Shown: piece after piece, positions 1 to 11,148 of the stretch
Layout: every line of letters starts with the position of its first letter
How positions within the stretch are numbered: the first letter of the stretch is position 1
NCBI RefSeq assembly: GCF_902170305.1
Contig: NZ_CABHWW010000033.1
Span: forward strand, 310,001 to 374,000
Direction: 5' to 3'
Source of the DNA: Yersinia alsatica
Lineage (GTDB): Bacteria; Pseudomonadota; Gammaproteobacteria; Enterobacterales; Enterobacteriaceae
Length of the DNA stretch: 64,000 bases
Made by a program: the position numbers and the translations under genes
Notes under the pieces: generated by a model
The model's input: only the letters and a program-made list of their open reading frames with translations
Told to the model about the DNA's origin: nothing
The model's database searches: none

Positions 1-2486
1 GCCTGCCATGGAGCGGGCTGCGCGGTATCCGTGCCAGCTTAATCCCACACCAATTGCATATCGCTTATGAAGTGGGCCAGCGCCATGCGCCACGTGTATT
101 GCTGGCCGATGAAGTGGGCTTGGGTAAAACCATCGAAGCCGGGATGATAATCCACCAGCAACTGCTGGCTGGCCGCGCCGAGCGCGTACTGATTGTGGTA
201 CCGGAAAGCCTGCAACATCAGTGGCTGGTCGAGATGCTGCGCCGCTTTAACCTGCGTTTCTCGCTGTTTGATGACAGCCGTTATTCCGAAGCGCTGCTGG
301 ATAGCACCAATCCGTTTGAAACCGAACAAATGGTGATTTGCTCACTGGATTTCGTGCGCCGTAATAAGCAGCGCTTAGAACAGTTGGCTGATGCAGCTTG
401 GGATCTGTTGGTGGTGGATGAAGCGCACCATCTGGCCTGGAGCGAAGAGGCACCAAGCCGCGAATACCAAGTTATTGAACAGTTGGCTGAACATATTCCC
501 GGTGTCTTACTGTTGACGGCAACCCCAGAGCAATTAGGGCAACAGAGCCACTTTGCCCGCTTGCGTTTGCTGGACCCAGATCGCTTCCACGATTACGAAG
601 AGTTCGTCAATGAACAGCAGAAATATCGCCCAATTGCTGATGCCGTAACACTGCTGCTGGGTGGTGAACGTTTAGCGGATGATAAGCTGAACCTGCTGGG
701 TGAACTTATTAATGAGCAGGATATTGAGCCGCTGCTGAAAGCCGCGAATAGCCAAAGTGACGATAGCGAAGCGGCGCGCCAAGAGCTAGTGACCATGCTA
801 ATGGACAGACACGGTACCAGCCGTATCTTGTTCCGCAACACCCGTAATGGCGTGAAGGGTTTCCCGCATCGCGTCTTGCACCAGATAAAGTTGCCATTGC
901 CGACGCAGTATCAAACAGCGATTAAAGTGTCCGGGATTATGGGCGCGAAGAAGACGCTGGAAGCGCGTGCCAAAGATATGCTTTATCCTGAGCAAATCTA
1001 CCAAGAATTTGAGGGTGAAAACGCTACTTGGTGGAACTTCGACCCTCGCGTTGAGTGGCTGCTTAACTATCTGGTTGCTAATCGCGGTGAGAAAGTACTG
1101 GTTATCTGTGCGCAAGCCGCCACTGCTTTACAGCTTGAGCAAGTGCTACGTGAGCGCGAAGCTATCCGTGCGGCAGTGTTCCATGAAGGTTTGTCGCTGA
1201 TTGAACGTGACCGCGCTGCTGCCTATTTTGCCTCTGAAGAAGATGGCGCACAGGTGTTGCTGTGTTCAGAAATCGGCTCTGAAGGGCGCAATTTCCAGTT
1301 TGCTTGCCAATTGGTGATGTTCGATTTGCCATTTAACCCGGACTTGCTGGAACAGCGTATTGGCCGTCTGGACCGAATCGGTCAGAACCGCGAAATTCAG
1401 ATCATGGTGCCATATCTGGAAAATACCGCGCAGGCCATATTGGTGCGTTGGTACCACGAAGGTTTGGATGCTTTCGAGCACACCTGCCCGACGGGCCGCA
1501 CCATTTATGATAGTGGCTATCAAGAGCTAATTGGTTATCTGGCGACCCCGAATGAACAGGAAGGCTTGGATGAATTTATCCACACCTGCCGTCAGCAGCA
1601 TGAAGGGCTGAAACTTCAATTGGAACAGGGTCGTGACCGCCTGCTGGAAATGCATTCCAATGGTGGCGAACATGGGCAAGAGTTGGCACAAATCATTGCT
1701 GACCAAGACAATGACGTTAACTTGGTCAGTTTTGCGCTCAATCTGTTCGATATTGTGGGTATCAATCAAGAAGATCGCAGCGACAATTTGATTGTGCTGA
1801 CGCCTTCTGACCATATGCTGGTACCGGACTTCCCGGGCTTACCACAGGATGGCTGCACAGTGACATTCGATCGCGAACAAGCTTTATCGCGAGAAGATGC
1901 TCAGTTTGTCAGTTGGGAGCACCCCATCATCCGCAATGGTTTGGATCTGATCTTGTCCGGTGATACTGGCAGCTGCGCTGTTTCTCTGTTGAAAAACAAA
2001 GCATTGCCTGTTGGTACTCTACTGGCTGAATTGGTCTATGTGGTAGAAGCTCAAGCGCCGAAACATCTGCAATTGACCCGCTTCTTGCCACCAACACCCG
2101 TGCGGATGCTGATGGATCGTAATGGCACTAATCTGGCGGCACAGGTTGAATTTGAAACTTTCAATCGTCAACTTAATGCAGTCAATCGCCATACTTCCAG
2201 CAAATTGGTCAATGCGGTTCAGCAAGAAGTTCACACCATGCTGCAGCAAGCAGAGGCGCTGGTTGAAGAACAAGCGCGCGTCTTGATTGAGGCGGCCAAG
2301 CATGAAGCTGACGATAAGCTGAGTACCGAACTGGCGCGTCTGGAAGCCCTAAAAGCGGTTAACCCCAATATTCGCGATGACGAAATAGAAACATTGGAGC
2401 ACAATCGCAAAATGGTGCTGGAAAACTTGAATCAGGCGGGCTGGCGTTTAGATGCTATTCGTCTGGTGGTGGTTACACACCAGTAA
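1..2486 (+). CDS. rapA: RNA polymerase-associated ATPase RapA (5' end cut off)
   Basis: SWI2/SNF2-type ATPase that binds RNA polymerase and promotes its recycling after transcription. The reading frame is open from position 3, so the gene begins before the window; about 827 of the usual ~968 residues are present and the N-terminal Tudor-like domains are missing. Seen near the start are the Walker A segment ADEVGLGKT and, about 120 residues later, the DEAH box. The helicase C-terminal half carries [12 protein letters not shown] and [11 protein letters not shown]. The protein closely follows E. coli RapA as I recall it through to the conserved C-terminal end VVVTHQ. A strong terminator follows, separating it from rluA, as expected for a stand-alone gene. 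Confidence 0.97.
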   Translation, partial: LPWSGLRGIRASLIPHQLHIAYEVGQRHAPRVLLADEVGLGKTIEAGMIIHQQLLAGRAERVLIVVPESLQHQWLVEMLRRFNLRFSLFDDSRYSEALLDSTNPFETEQMVICSLDFVRRNKQRLEQLADAAWDLLVVDEAHHLAWSEEAPSREYQVIEQLAEHIPGVLLLTATPEQLGQQSHFARLRLLDPDRFHDYEEFVNEQQKYRPIADAVTLLLGGERLADDKLNLLGELINEQDIEPLLKAANSQSDDSEAARQELVTMLMDRHGTSRILFRNTRNGVKGFPHRVLHQIKLPLPTQYQTAIKVSGIMGAKKTLEARAKDMLYPEQIYQEFEGENATWWNFDPRVEWLLNYLVANRGEKVLVICAQAATALQLEQVLREREAIRAAVFHEGLSLIERDRAAAYFASEEDGAQVLLCSEIGSEGRNFQFACQLVMFDLPFNPDLLEQRIGRLDRIGQNREIQIMVPYLENTAQAILVRWYHEGLDAFEHTCPTGRTIYDSGYQELIGYLATPNEQEGLDEFIHTCRQQHEGLKLQLEQGRDRLLEMHSNGGEHGQELAQIIADQDNDVNLVSFALNLFDIVGINQEDRSDNLIVLTPSDHMLVPDFPGLPQDGCTVTFDREQALSREDAQFVSWEHPIIRNGLDLILSGDTGSCAVSLLKNKALPVGTLLAELVYVVEAQAPKHLQLTRFLPPTPVRMLMDRNGTNLAAQVEFETFNRQLNAVNRHTSSKLVNAVQQEVHTMLQQAEALVEEQARVLIEAAKHEADDKLSTELARLEALKAVNPNIRDDEIETLEHNRKMVLENLNQAGWRLDAIRLVVVTHQ

Positions 2487-2500
2487 TTCTCTAGTGTCAG

Positions 2501-2530
2501 AAAGAGCCGAAATTATTCGGCTCTTTTATC
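2501..2530 (+). terminator. Rho-independent terminator of rapA
   Basis: An 11-bp perfect inverted repeat (aaagagccgaa / ttcggctcttt) with a 4-nt loop and a short T run lies 14 bp after the rapA stop codon. Confidence 0.9.
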
Positions 2531-2573
2531 CATTTTGATAAACGCAGTAAAACCAATTTGCTTAGCCCAGGCT

Positions 2574-2607
2574 GGCAGCCAACACCGCTGCGGCGTGAAA
2601 GATGAAG
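2574..2607. repeat. 34-bp direct repeat, copy 1
   Basis: This 34-bp sequence beginning ggcagccaacaccgctgcgg recurs without mismatch at 2703-2736. It forms the tail of a larger dispersed intergenic element, of which a fuller copy lies at 2636-2737. Confidence 0.85.
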
Positions 2608-2635
2608 AAAACAGTAAAACCCAATAGATTTCGCG

Positions 2636-2737
2636 TTGCAGCAAGGCGGCAACTGAGCGAGTCCCCTAGAGCTTAGTTCACTAAGTGACTGGGGTGAGTG
2701 AAGGCAGCCAACACCGCTGCGGCGTGAAAGATGAAGG
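2636..2737. repeat. Dispersed intergenic repeat element upstream of rluA
   Basis: A roughly 100-bp element running from gcagcaaggcggc through cactaagtgactggggtgag to the 34-bp tail also found at 2574-2607. Sequences of this kind recur between genes in Yersinia chromosomes, to my recollection. The array at 52216-52530 shares the word order gcagcaag, tccc, ctta, aagtga, gggt-agtg and ccgctg, so it looks like a diverged relative. It ends only about 10 bp before the rluA start and probably forms part of its leader. Confidence 0.7.
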
Positions 2738-2747
2738 GGATGGAGCT

Positions 2748-3404
2748 ATGATGGAACCTTACAACCCCCCACGCGACCCCTGGCTACACATCCTCTATCA
2801 GGATGAGCACATCATGGTGGTTAATAAACCTAGCGGATTACTTTCCGTACCGGGTCGCGCACCAGAAAATAAAGACAGCGTAATGACCCGCGTCCAAGCT
2901 GATTTTCCCCATGCTGAATCTGTACATCGGTTGGATATGGCGACCAGTGGCGTGATTGTGGTGGCGTTGACTAAAGCGGCCGAACGCGAACTGAAACGCC
3001 AATTTCGTGAACGCGAACCTAAAAAGTCTTATGTTGCACGAGTCTGGGGCCATCTGACGCAAGATGAAGGTTTGATCGACCTGCCGTTAATCTGCGATTG
3101 GCCTAATCGGCCAAAACAGAAAGTCTGTTATGAGACCGGAAAATCTTCACAAACTGAATATTTGGTCCTTTCACGCGATACTGACGGCAGCACGCGCGTG
3201 AAATTATCCCCTATTACCGGGCGTTCACATCAATTGCGGGTTCATATGCTGGCAATCGGCCACCCCATTCTGGGCGATAGATTCTATGCGCACCCAGAGG
3301 CTAAAGCGATGGCATCCCGCTTACAGCTACATGCGCAGGAATTATGTATCACTCATCCAGAATTTGGTACGGCAATGCATTTTAAATGTGACGCGCCTTT
3401 TTAA
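2748..3404 (+). CDS. rluA: Dual-specificity rRNA/tRNA pseudouridine synthase RluA
   Basis: Converts uridine to pseudouridine at 23S rRNA position 746 and at position 32 of several tRNAs. The 218-residue product matches the E. coli family size (219). The catalytic aspartate lies in the HRLDMATSGV motif, and PITGRSHQLRVHM is the other hallmark segment. I placed the start at ATG 2748, with a GGAG 5 bp before it; ATG 2751 follows directly and is equally possible. The frame is open back to 2685, but that stretch is the intergenic repeat and not protein homologous to RluA. Confidence 0.95.
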   Translation: MMEPYNPPRDPWLHILYQDEHIMVVNKPSGLLSVPGRAPENKDSVMTRVQADFPHAESVHRLDMATSGVIVVALTKAAERELKRQFREREPKKSYVARVWGHLTQDEGLIDLPLICDWPNRPKQKVCYETGKSSQTEYLVLSRDTDGSTRVKLSPITGRSHQLRVHMLAIGHPILGDRFYAHPEAKAMASRLQLHAQELCITHPEFGTAMHFKCDAPF

Positions 3405-3863
3405 TATTTATTAATCATAATGAGTCACCGCATCCTAAATAAGGAGGCGACCTCATTATTTACAAATTAATGACAATAGAATAAATATGATAATTTAAGA
3501 TTAAAAATAAAAAACAAGTTAAAAAATAATATCTCACTCATTATATACTAATGAAGGAATGTTATTATTCCGGTGGTAGAAACTTACTCAGAATATGCGG
3601 TTAATGCAGAAAAAATTAAAGGCGAAAAAATAAGAAGCCGCATCCACCGGTTTAATCAAGATGGTATCAATACATTGGCAGGGTATTCAGTTAGCATAAA
3701 TACTCACGTTCTTTCCACCCAAAGAAAAGGGTAACTATCGTAGTGGAATCTCAGCCCCGGCGCGATAAAAAGAGATTCAGAGTCATCTTATTCATTTGAT
3801 TTTAAAGCCATATAACTACCTAATGATTTGATTATATATCAAATAAGGGAGCTAGAGGGGAGC
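3405..3863. other. AT-rich intergenic stretch with a short possible relic ORF
   Basis: No recognisable gene. The + strand frame 3573-3734 (GTG start, 53 codons, reading VVETYSEYAVNAEK and ending LSTQRKG) is open. It lacks a convincing start and I do not recognise it. It could be the end of a decayed gene. Base composition is clearly more AT-rich than the neighbouring rluA and djlA. Confidence 0.4.
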
Positions 3864-4094
3864 ATGCGTAATTTGGGAGGAGACTGCCCTTCTGTTGCCT
3901 TACGTATAAAACATGATAGGACGTTAATATGCACATTCAACAGCGTTAATCAAAATACTTTACCCACTGAGTCTACTGGCAATACTGTCCAGTACGAGAA
4001 TATATCGTTAAAGAAATTTGAGCTGGACAAATATTATAATATAAAAGATAAACATGATATGGCGCCACCCAGGCCACCCAGTATTAGCAGTTAG
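3864..4094 (+). CDS. Possible small hypothetical protein (76 aa)
   Basis: An open frame of 76 codons in AT-rich DNA between rluA and djlA. Support is a good ribosome-binding site (gagggg, 3 bp before ATG 3864). The product starts MRNLGGDCPS and ends in the proline-rich MAPPRPPSISS. I recognise no domain, signal peptide or membrane segment. It could be a real accessory gene, a relic, or a chance ORF; the local composition suggests acquired DNA. The frame is also open upstream to 3828 but without a better start. Confidence 0.35.
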   Translation: MRNLGGDCPSVALRIKHDRTLICTFNSVNQNTLPTESTGNTVQYENISLKKFELDKYYNIKDKHDMAPPRPPSISS

Positions 4095-4154
4095 TCACGC
4101 CAGATACAGGCGTAATGGCACCTGCATTAATACTTTAAAACTGCTTCTAGCATT

Positions 4155-4198
4155 TAAATAAAGAGCGAAAGAGGCCAAATGACAGACATCTTTCGCTC
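4155..4198 (-). terminator. Terminator of djlA
   Basis: A 10-bp perfect inverted repeat (gagcgaaaga / tctttcgctc) with a 16-nt loop, followed on the minus strand by TTTATTT, lies just past the djlA stop. Confidence 0.75.
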
Positions 4199-4202
4199 AA
4201 TG

Positions 4203-5033
4203 TTACTTAAATCCTTTCTCGCGCTTGATCAAGTCATACGCAGCTTGAATCTCTTGGGCCTTTTGCTTCGCCATTTCCATCATTTCAGGCGGCAAACCTT
4301 TTGCCACCAGTTTATCAGGATGGTGCTCTCCCATTAGCTTACGATAAGCACGCTTGATGATTACACTATCATCAGAGCTACTGACCCCAAGCACTTTGCA
4401 GGCATCCTCCAGTGTCGGGCCATTTGACGCTTGCTGGTAACCACCCTGAGAATATCCTCCCTGATGGCCCTGCCAACCGCCCTGTCCACCAAACTGGCGT
4501 CCACCTTCAATCATGCTCAGGAACTGATCAAACTGACCGCGTGAGATCCCCAGCTCTTCAGCAATCACATACAGCACCTGCCGCTCATTAGGATGTAAAG
4601 AGCCATCAGCAAATGCGGCCTGTAACTGAATTTCCAGAAACATCCGAATCAGATCAAAACGGCCAAAGCAGACACCGCGTAATTCTTGCAACCTTTCACG
4701 TAATGGGAATCCACTCTCTTTCCCTTCACGAAATGCTTGCTGTGCTGCTGTTCGGGCCTCGCCATGCAATTGCATTCTATCCATCAATTGGTTGGCAAGC
4801 TGAATATCAACCTCCGTCACCCGCCCTTTCGCCTTGGTCAAATGCCCCATGACCTGAAAAGTCGCTCGGAAAAAAATTAATTGTCGTGTTTGTTGATCGG
4901 CAAAAAAGCCGCGACGCTTTGTGCTGCGCGCCCTGTCAACCATATGGCCGACAAGCAACCCTAGTATTGCACCCCAGACTCCACCGGACAGAAAGCCCAG
5001 TACCAGACCGAGCAGTTTTCCCCAATACTGCAT
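4203..5033 (-). CDS. djlA: Membrane-anchored DnaJ-like co-chaperone DjlA
   Basis: Type III J-domain protein of the inner membrane that stimulates DnaK. In E. coli, overproduction affects the Rcs phosphorelay. The 276-residue product has an N-terminal glycine-rich transmembrane segment (residues ~6-30), a TerB-like helical middle (~55-180), a Gly/Gln-rich linker (~180-205) and a C-terminal J domain (~210-276). The J domain carries the HPD motif (GEHHPDKL) that contacts DnaK. Size and order match E. coli DjlA (271 aa). It is divergent from lptD, as in E. coli. Confidence 0.95.
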   Translation of the reverse strand: MQYWGKLLGLVLGFLSGGVWGAILGLLVGHMVDRARSTKRRGFFADQQTRQLIFFRATFQVMGHLTKAKGRVTEVDIQLANQLMDRMQLHGEARTAAQQAFREGKESGFPLRERLQELRGVCFGRFDLIRMFLEIQLQAAFADGSLHPNERQVLYVIAEELGISRGQFDQFLSMIEGGRQFGGQGGWQGHQGGYSQGGYQQASNGPTLEDACKVLGVSSSDDSVIIKRAYRKLMGEHHPDKLVAKGLPPEMMEMAKQKAQEIQAAYDLIKREKGFK

Positions 5034-5217
5034 ATACTCCTCAATTCATCATGCCGTCAGTCAAAATTTGCATTATCATACTCGGCATTCAGCTCAGCGC
5101 CTAACAGCGAGACGTGTAAGCGGCCGGATTTAACACTAGCGCAACTGTGATGAGTAATATAGTCTCAGACCGTTTGCCGGCATGATGCCCCCCGATGACG
5201 GAACACCAAAACCGCGT

Positions 5218-7581
5218 ATGAAAAAAAGATTCCCAACACTGCTGGCCACATTGATATGGACGGCACTATATAGCCAGCACACGCTGGCCGACCTTGCTGA
5301 GCAATGCATGCTTGGCGTACCGACCTATGACCAACCACTGGTCACCGGCGATCCAAATCAGCTACCGGTTCGCATTAATGCGGATAAAACCGAGGCCAAT
5401 TACCCGGATAACGCCCTATTTACTGGCAACGTCGTTGTCCAGCAAGGCAATAGCACCCTCACTGCCGATCAGGTCAAACTGACCCAAGTACAGAAATCGG
5501 GTGAAGCTATCCCGGTTCGTACCGTAACAGCTACCGGTGATGTTAATTACGACGATCCGCAAATCAAGCTGAAGGGGCCAACCGCCTGGTCGAACCTGAA
5601 TACCAAAGACACTGATATGGATAAAGGCAAATATCAGATGGTCGGGCGTCAGGGGCGTGGCGATGCAGATTTAATGAAATTACGCGGTCAAAACCGCTAT
5701 ACTATTCTAGAAAATGGGACGTTTACCTCTTGCTTGCCGGGTGATAATAGCTGGAGTGTGGTGGGTACTGAAGTTATCCACGACCGTGAAGAGCAAGTGG
5801 CAGAAATCTGGAATGCCCGATTTAAAATTGGCAAAGTTCCAGTATTCTACAGCCCATACATGCAATTGCCGATCGGTGACAAACGCCGCTCTGGTTTCTT
5901 GATCCCTAATGCTAAATACACCAGTAATAACGGCTTTGAATTTATGTTGCCGTATTACTGGAACATTGCGCCTAACTTCGATGCCACCATTACCCCTCAT
6001 TATATGGATCGTCGTGGTATGCAATGGCAAAATGAGTTCCGCTATTTGCTGGCGCCAGGCTCAGGCACCATGGCATTGGACTGGCTACCAAGTGACCGTC
6101 TCTACAAAGGGGTCGATGGTACAGAGCAAGATCCGACCCGCTGGCTGTTCTACTGGGGCCATTCAGGTGTGATGGATAAAGTTTGGCGCTTCAACGTCAA
6201 CTATACCCGCGTCAGTGATCCGAACTATTTTACTGATTTAACATCACAGTACGGTTCAACCACTGATGGCTATGCCACACAAATCTTCAGTGTCGGTTAT
6301 GCTGACCAGAACTGGGATGCCACTTTAGCATCCAAACAGTTCCAAGTATTTACAGATGCCGGTAACAGTAATGCTTACCGTGCCCAGCCACAGCTGGACA
6401 TGAACTACTATAAAAATGATGTTGGCCCGTTTGATATGCATGTCTATGGCCAGGCTGCCAAATTCACCAGTGTTAATCCGGATAATCCGGAAGCCAGCCG
6501 TTTCCATGTTGAGCCATCGATCAGCCTGCCGTTAGCCAACGAATGGGGTAGCCTGAATACCGAAGCTAAGTTACTGGCAACACACTATCAACAGGATATT
6601 CCGCAAGGTTTTGCCAGCTACTATTCCAGTGCGAATAATGGCGAAGCTGCACCTAACTTGAAAGACTCGGTTAATCGAGTGATGCCGCAGTTTAAAGTGG
6701 ATGGCAAAGTCGTATTTGATCGGCCAATGGATTGGGCAACAGGTTTCACCCAGACATTGGAGCCGCGCGCCCAGTATCTCTATGTTCCTTACCGGAATCA
6801 GGATGATATCTATATCTACGACACCACGCTGATGCAGTCGGACTACTCCGGCCTGTTCCGTGACCGTACCTATAGTGGCCTGGACCGCATCGCTTCCGCC
6901 AATCAAGTGTCTACTGGTTTAACTTCTCGCATATATGATGATGCGCTGGTTGAACGTTTTAACGTTTCAGTAGGTCAAATCTATTACTTTAGCCGTTCGC
7001 GTACCGGTAATAGTGAAACAATTGATAACAGTGATGATACTGGTAGCTTGGTTTGGGCAGGTGATACATTCTGGCGTATTAGTGATCAACTGGGCCTGAA
7101 AGGTGGCGCACAGTATGATACTCGTCTGGGGAGTTTAACCCTCGGCAATGCGGTAATGGAGTATAGAAAAGACTCAGAGCGTATGATTCAATTGAATTAT
7201 CGCTACGCCAGCCCAGAATATATTCAGGCAGCAGTGCCAAACGTGAAAAGTCCTGGTTATCAACAGGGTATTTCTCAGGTGGGGACTACCGCCAGCTGGC
7301 CGATTGCTGACCGCTGGGCATTGGTCGGTGCTTATTACTACGATACCAAAGCGAATCAACCCGCCAGCCAGTTAGTTGGCGTACAATACAATACTTGTTG
7401 CTGGGCGATTAACTTGGGTTATGAACGGAAAATCACTGGTTGGAATTCGCAGAATGAAACCAGCAAATATGACAACAGAATTAGCTTTAACATCGAATTA
7501 CGTGGTCTGAGTAGCGACCATAGCTTGGGTACCGCGCAAATGCTTGGTTCTGGTATCCTGCCTTATCAAAGTGCATTCTGA
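5218..7581 (+). CDS. lptD: LPS-assembly outer-membrane protein LptD
   Basis: Outer-membrane beta-barrel that, with the lipoprotein LptE, inserts lipopolysaccharide into the outer leaflet. The 787-residue product starts with a signal peptide ([20 protein letters not shown], cleaved before ADLAEQ). An LptA-like beta-jellyroll domain follows (~45-200), then the barrel to the C-terminus. The cysteines needed for the inter-domain disulphides are present: one in LAEQCMLG, one in FTSCLPG and the adjacent pair in NTCCWA. I chose ATG 5218 because it gives a compact signal peptide like E. coli; the frame is open to ATG 5182. It heads the lptD-surA-pdxA-rsmA-apaG-apaH cluster. Confidence 0.96.
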   Translation: MKKRFPTLLATLIWTALYSQHTLADLAEQCMLGVPTYDQPLVTGDPNQLPVRINADKTEANYPDNALFTGNVVVQQGNSTLTADQVKLTQVQKSGEAIPVRTVTATGDVNYDDPQIKLKGPTAWSNLNTKDTDMDKGKYQMVGRQGRGDADLMKLRGQNRYTILENGTFTSCLPGDNSWSVVGTEVIHDREEQVAEIWNARFKIGKVPVFYSPYMQLPIGDKRRSGFLIPNAKYTSNNGFEFMLPYYWNIAPNFDATITPHYMDRRGMQWQNEFRYLLAPGSGTMALDWLPSDRLYKGVDGTEQDPTRWLFYWGHSGVMDKVWRFNVNYTRVSDPNYFTDLTSQYGSTTDGYATQIFSVGYADQNWDATLASKQFQVFTDAGNSNAYRAQPQLDMNYYKNDVGPFDMHVYGQAAKFTSVNPDNPEASRFHVEPSISLPLANEWGSLNTEAKLLATHYQQDIPQGFASYYSSANNGEAAPNLKDSVNRVMPQFKVDGKVVFDRPMDWATGFTQTLEPRAQYLYVPYRNQDDIYIYDTTLMQSDYSGLFRDRTYSGLDRIASANQVSTGLTSRIYDDALVERFNVSVGQIYYFSRSRTGNSETIDNSDDTGSLVWAGDTFWRISDQLGLKGGAQYDTRLGSLTLGNAVMEYRKDSERMIQLNYRYASPEYIQAAVPNVKSPGYQQGISQVGTTASWPIADRWALVGAYYYDTKANQPASQLVGVQYNTCCWAINLGYERKITGWNSQNETSKYDNRISFNIELRGLSSDHSLGTAQMLGSGILPYQSAF

Positions 7582-7648
7582 TACTGTGTAACACACTGAA
7601 TACAGTGAATTTTAACCCGCAAAAGCGGATTACATAAATGGAAAAGGT

Positions 7649-8953
7649 ATGAAGAACTGGAGAACGCTTATTCTCGGATTGGTTGTCTGTGCCAATACCG
7701 CGTTCGCAGCACCACAAGAAGTTGATAAAGTTGCCGCTGTGGTTGATAACGGCGTAGTTCTGCAAAGTGATGTCGACGGCTTGTTACAGTCAGTGAAACT
7801 GAATGCACAGCAATCTGGGCAACAAGTTCCAGATGATGGGACACTGCGTCATCAAGTTCTTGAGCGCCTGATTATGGATAATATCCTATTGCAGATGGCC
7901 AAGAAGATGGGGATTACCGTCAGCGATGAAGCATTGGATAAAGCCATTGCAGATATCGCCGCGCAAAACCGCATGACGCCGGATCAGATGCGCAGCCGTC
8001 TGGCAGCTGATGGTCTGAATTACGACACTTACCGCGAGCAGATCCGCAAAGAGATGCTAACGTCAGAAGTGCGTAATAACGAAGTGCGCCGCCGGATAAC
8101 TATCCTGCCGCAAGAAGTTGAGTCATTGGCTAAACAAATTGGTAGCCAAACTAGTGGTGATGCAGAGCTGAACCTCAGCCATATTCTGATCCCATTGCCT
8201 GAGAATCCATCCCAGCAGCAAGTTGATCAGGCTGAAGATCTGGCCAAAAAATTAGTGTCTGACATCAAAGGCGGCGCTGATTTTGGTAAGCTAGCGATCG
8301 CCAACTCCGCAGACTCTCAGGCGCTGAAAGGCGGCCAAATGGGTTGGGGGAAATTGCAGGAATTACCTTCTTTGTTTGCTGAAAAACTGCAATCGGCAAA
8401 CAAAGGTGATGTGGTCGGCCCGATTCGTTCTGGTGTTGGCTTCCACATCCTGAAAGTCAATGATATCCGTGGTGCTGATAAAACAGTTTCAGTTACTGAG
8501 GTTCATGCACGCCACATTCTGTTGAAACCCTCGCCGGTGATGACTGACGAGCAAGCTCGCGCCAAGTTATTAGCGGCGGCGGCCGACATTAAAAGTGGGA
8601 AATCCAGCTTCGCGACTATTGCCAAAGAGATCTCTCAGGACCCAGGTTCTGCAATGCAAGGCGGTGACCTTGGTTGGGCATCGCCGGACATTTATGACCC
8701 AGCGTTCCGTGATGCAGTCATGAAACTGCAAAAAGGTGAAATCAGCGCACCGGTTCACTCTTCTTTCGGTTGGCACTTGATTCAGGTGATTGATACCCGT
8801 CAGGTAGATAAAACTGATGCAGCACAGAAAGATCGGGCGTACCGTATGCTCTTTAGCCGCAAGTTTGCTGAAGAAGCTCAAACTTGGATGCAAGAGCAGC
8901 GCGCTGCTGCTTATGTAAAAATTCTTGATGGTAGTAATGCACAGCCACAATAA
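7649..8953 (+). CDS. surA: Periplasmic chaperone and peptidyl-prolyl isomerase SurA
   Basis: Escorts unfolded outer-membrane proteins, including LptD, through the periplasm. The 434-residue protein has a signal peptide cleaved after NTAFA and an N-terminal chaperone domain (~21-170). Two parvulin domains follow, recognisable by LSHILIPLP and [10 protein letters not shown], and then a short C-terminal helix. Domain order and length match E. coli SurA (428 aa). It lies 67 bp after lptD, and its last 17 bp overlap pdxA, so co-transcription and coupled translation are likely. Confidence 0.97.
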   Translation: MKNWRTLILGLVVCANTAFAAPQEVDKVAAVVDNGVVLQSDVDGLLQSVKLNAQQSGQQVPDDGTLRHQVLERLIMDNILLQMAKKMGITVSDEALDKAIADIAAQNRMTPDQMRSRLAADGLNYDTYREQIRKEMLTSEVRNNEVRRRITILPQEVESLAKQIGSQTSGDAELNLSHILIPLPENPSQQQVDQAEDLAKKLVSDIKGGADFGKLAIANSADSQALKGGQMGWGKLQELPSLFAEKLQSANKGDVVGPIRSGVGFHILKVNDIRGADKTVSVTEVHARHILLKPSPVMTDEQARAKLLAAAADIKSGKSSFATIAKEISQDPGSAMQGGDLGWASPDIYDPAFRDAVMKLQKGEISAPVHSSFGWHLIQVIDTRQVDKTDAAQKDRAYRMLFSRKFAEEAQTWMQEQRAAAYVKILDGSNAQPQ

Positions 8954-9932
8954 GCGTATTGTCATTACCCCCGGCGAGCCTGCCGGGGTTGGGCCGGATC
9001 TCGTCGTCGCCTTGGCTCAACAGGATTGGCCTGTTGAGCTAGTGGTGTGTGCGGATCCGGCCTTACTACTTGCGCGTGCCAATCAACTTAATCTGCCCTT
9101 GCAATTGCGTGAGTATCAGCCAGATCAGCCACCATTAGCGCAACAGGCTGGCACGCTCACCATTTTACCCGTAAAAACAGCCACTGAGGTGACGCCAGGT
9201 AAGCTCGACGTTAATAACAGCCACTATGTTGTTGAGACTCTAGCCAAAGCCTGTGACGGTGCCATCAGCGGCGAATTTGCTGCATTGGTTACTGGCCCGG
9301 TACAAAAGAGCATTATCAATGATGCGGGTATCCCTTTCATTGGGCATACCGAATTCTTTGCTGACCGCAGCCTCTGCCCACGGGTAGTCATGATGTTAGC
9401 GACAGAAGAGCTGCGTGTTGCTCTGGCGACCACCCACTTGCCTTTACTGGCGGTGCCGGGGGCTATTACACAAGCCAGTCTGCATGAAGTGATCACCATT
9501 CTTGATAGTGACCTGAAAACCAAATTTGGTATTCGCCAACCACAGATTTATGTGTGTGGGCTTAATCCTCATGCGGGCGAAGGGGGTCATATGGGCCATG
9601 AAGAGATCGAGACTATTATTCCTGCGCTCGATGCACTGCGTCAGCAAGGGATAAACCTTATCGGACCTCTTCCAGCTGACACGCTGTTTCAGCCCAAATA
9701 TCTGCAGCATGCAGATGCTGTTCTCGCGATGTATCATGATCAAGGGCTACCGGTGCTGAAGTACCAAGGGTTTGGTCGGGCAGTGAATATCACACTCGGT
9801 TTGCCTTTTATCCGCACATCTGTAGACCACGGTACCGCTTTAGAACTCGCCGCAACCGGTACTGCCGACGTTGGCAGTTTCATTACGGCATTAAACTTAG
9901 CCATTAAAATGATAAATAACAGCAATGAATAA
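8937..9932 (+). CDS. pdxA: 4-hydroxythreonine-4-phosphate dehydrogenase PdxA
   Basis: Oxidises 4-phospho-hydroxy-L-threonine in the DXP-dependent pyridoxal phosphate pathway, giving the amine partner used by PdxJ. The 331-residue product carries the metal-binding histidines in [18 protein letters not shown] and [11 protein letters not shown], and the N-terminal [12 protein letters not shown] signature. I chose ATG 8937 inside the end of surA, since it gives the usual N-terminus. ATG 8928 and TTG 8925 are also in frame. The rsmA start lies within its last codons. Confidence 0.96.
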   Translation: MHSHNKRIVITPGEPAGVGPDLVVALAQQDWPVELVVCADPALLLARANQLNLPLQLREYQPDQPPLAQQAGTLTILPVKTATEVTPGKLDVNNSHYVVETLAKACDGAISGEFAALVTGPVQKSIINDAGIPFIGHTEFFADRSLCPRVVMMLATEELRVALATTHLPLLAVPGAITQASLHEVITILDSDLKTKFGIRQPQIYVCGLNPHAGEGGHMGHEEIETIIPALDALRQQGINLIGPLPADTLFQPKYLQHADAVLAMYHDQGLPVLKYQGFGRAVNITLGLPFIRTSVDHGTALELAATGTADVGSFITALNLAIKMINNSNE

Positions 9933-10743
9933 TAGAGTCCACCAAGGGCATTTTGCCCGCAAACGCTTTGGACAAAACTTTTTAAATGATCAGTTTGTCA
10001 TCGACAGCATTGTCTCCGCGATCCACCCTGTCCCTGGTGAAGCGGTCGTTGAAATTGGCCCCGGTTTAGGTGCATTGACCGAGCCGGTCGCTGCTCGCAT
10101 GGATCACATGACTGTCATTGAGTTGGACCGTGATTTGGCTGCTCGCTTAGCTAGCCATCCCCAACTAAAAGACAAGCTAACCATCCATCAAGAAGATGCG
10201 ATGAAAGTCAATTTTTCTGAGTTGGCCGAGGTCGCAGGGCAACCATTACGGGTGTTTGGCAACTTGCCATACAATATCTCGACCCCGCTAATGTTCCATC
10301 TTTTCAGCTATACTGATGCGATACGTGATATGCATTTCATGTTGCAAAAAGAGGTGGTTAACCGCTTGGTAGCGGGGCCGAACAGTAAAGCTTATGGTCG
10401 CCTAACGGTCATGGCGCAATACTATTGCAACGTCATCCCGGTGCTGGAAGTGCCGCCAACCGCGTTTACCCCAGCCCCAAAAGTTGATTCAGCTGTAGTA
10501 CGCCTGATTCCTCACGTACAAATGCCAAACCCGGTGGGTGATGTCCGTATGCTTAGCCGTATTACTACGCAAGCATTTAATCAACGCAGAAAAACAGTGC
10601 GCAACAGCTTGGGTGATTTATTCACTCCAGAGCAGTTAATCGAATTAGGTATTGACCCAATTCTGCGGGCAGAGAATATTTCGGTAGCGCAATACTGTAA
10701 GCTGGCTAACTGGCTTTCAGCTCAATCGACACCGCAAAAATAA
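9925..10743 (+). CDS. rsmA: 16S rRNA dimethyladenosine transferase RsmA (KsgA)
   Basis: Uses S-adenosylmethionine to dimethylate the two adjacent adenines near the 3' end of 16S rRNA, a late 30S checkpoint. The 272-residue protein has the N-terminal KRFGQNFL signature, the SAM-binding loop [11 protein letters not shown] and the catalytic NLPYN motif, followed by the small C-terminal helical domain. It overlaps pdxA by 8 bp (start codon within the pdxA tail) and is followed by apaG after 13 bp, the conserved enterobacterial arrangement. Confidence 0.97.
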   Translation: MNNRVHQGHFARKRFGQNFLNDQFVIDSIVSAIHPVPGEAVVEIGPGLGALTEPVAARMDHMTVIELDRDLAARLASHPQLKDKLTIHQEDAMKVNFSELAEVAGQPLRVFGNLPYNISTPLMFHLFSYTDAIRDMHFMLQKEVVNRLVAGPNSKAYGRLTVMAQYYCNVIPVLEVPPTAFTPAPKVDSAVVRLIPHVQMPNPVGDVRMLSRITTQAFNQRRKTVRNSLGDLFTPEQLIELGIDPILRAENISVAQYCKLANWLSAQSTPQK

Positions 10744-10756
10744 GCAGGAGCACATT

Positions 10757-11134
10757 ATGATTGAACAGCCCCGCGTTTGTGTACAGGTGCAAAGTATCTA
10801 TATAGAAACCCAGTCGATACCCGACGAAGAGCGTTTCGTCTTTGCCTATACCGTGACGATTCGTAATTTAGGCCGTTCAAATGTGCAACTTATTGGTCGC
10901 TATTGGTTAATCACTAATAGCAATGGTCGACAGACTGAAGTTCAGGGCGAAGGGGTCATCGGTGAGCAGCCGTTGATCCTGCCAGGTAATGAGTTCCAAT
11001 ACACCAGTGGAGCTGTTTTAGAAACTCCACTGGGTACCATGGAAGGACATTATGAGATGGTTGATCACCTCGGTCAGGCCTTCCGTACTGCGATTCCGGT
11101 CTTCCGCTTAGCGATCCCAGCACTGATCCACTAA
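10757..11134 (+). CDS. apaG: ApaG domain protein
   Basis: A 125-residue single-domain protein of the ApaG/DUF525 family with a fibronectin-III-like fold; its biochemical role is unsettled (Co2+/Mg2+ efflux phenotypes have been reported). Conserved segments here are [21 protein letters not shown] and the [18 protein letters not shown] run. Translation starts at ATG 10757 behind a strong aGGAGcacatt site. It sits between rsmA and apaH with short gaps on both sides, so it is part of the same operon. Confidence 0.95.
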   Translation: MIEQPRVCVQVQSIYIETQSIPDEERFVFAYTVTIRNLGRSNVQLIGRYWLITNSNGRQTEVQGEGVIGEQPLILPGNEFQYTSGAVLETPLGTMEGHYEMVDHLGQAFRTAIPVFRLAIPALIH

Positions 11135-11148
11135 CCCTGACCTCAATT

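Noticed and set aside
2685-2747. Upstream extension of rluA
   Set aside because: This stretch is the intergenic repeat; the ribosome site and homology place the start at 2748.
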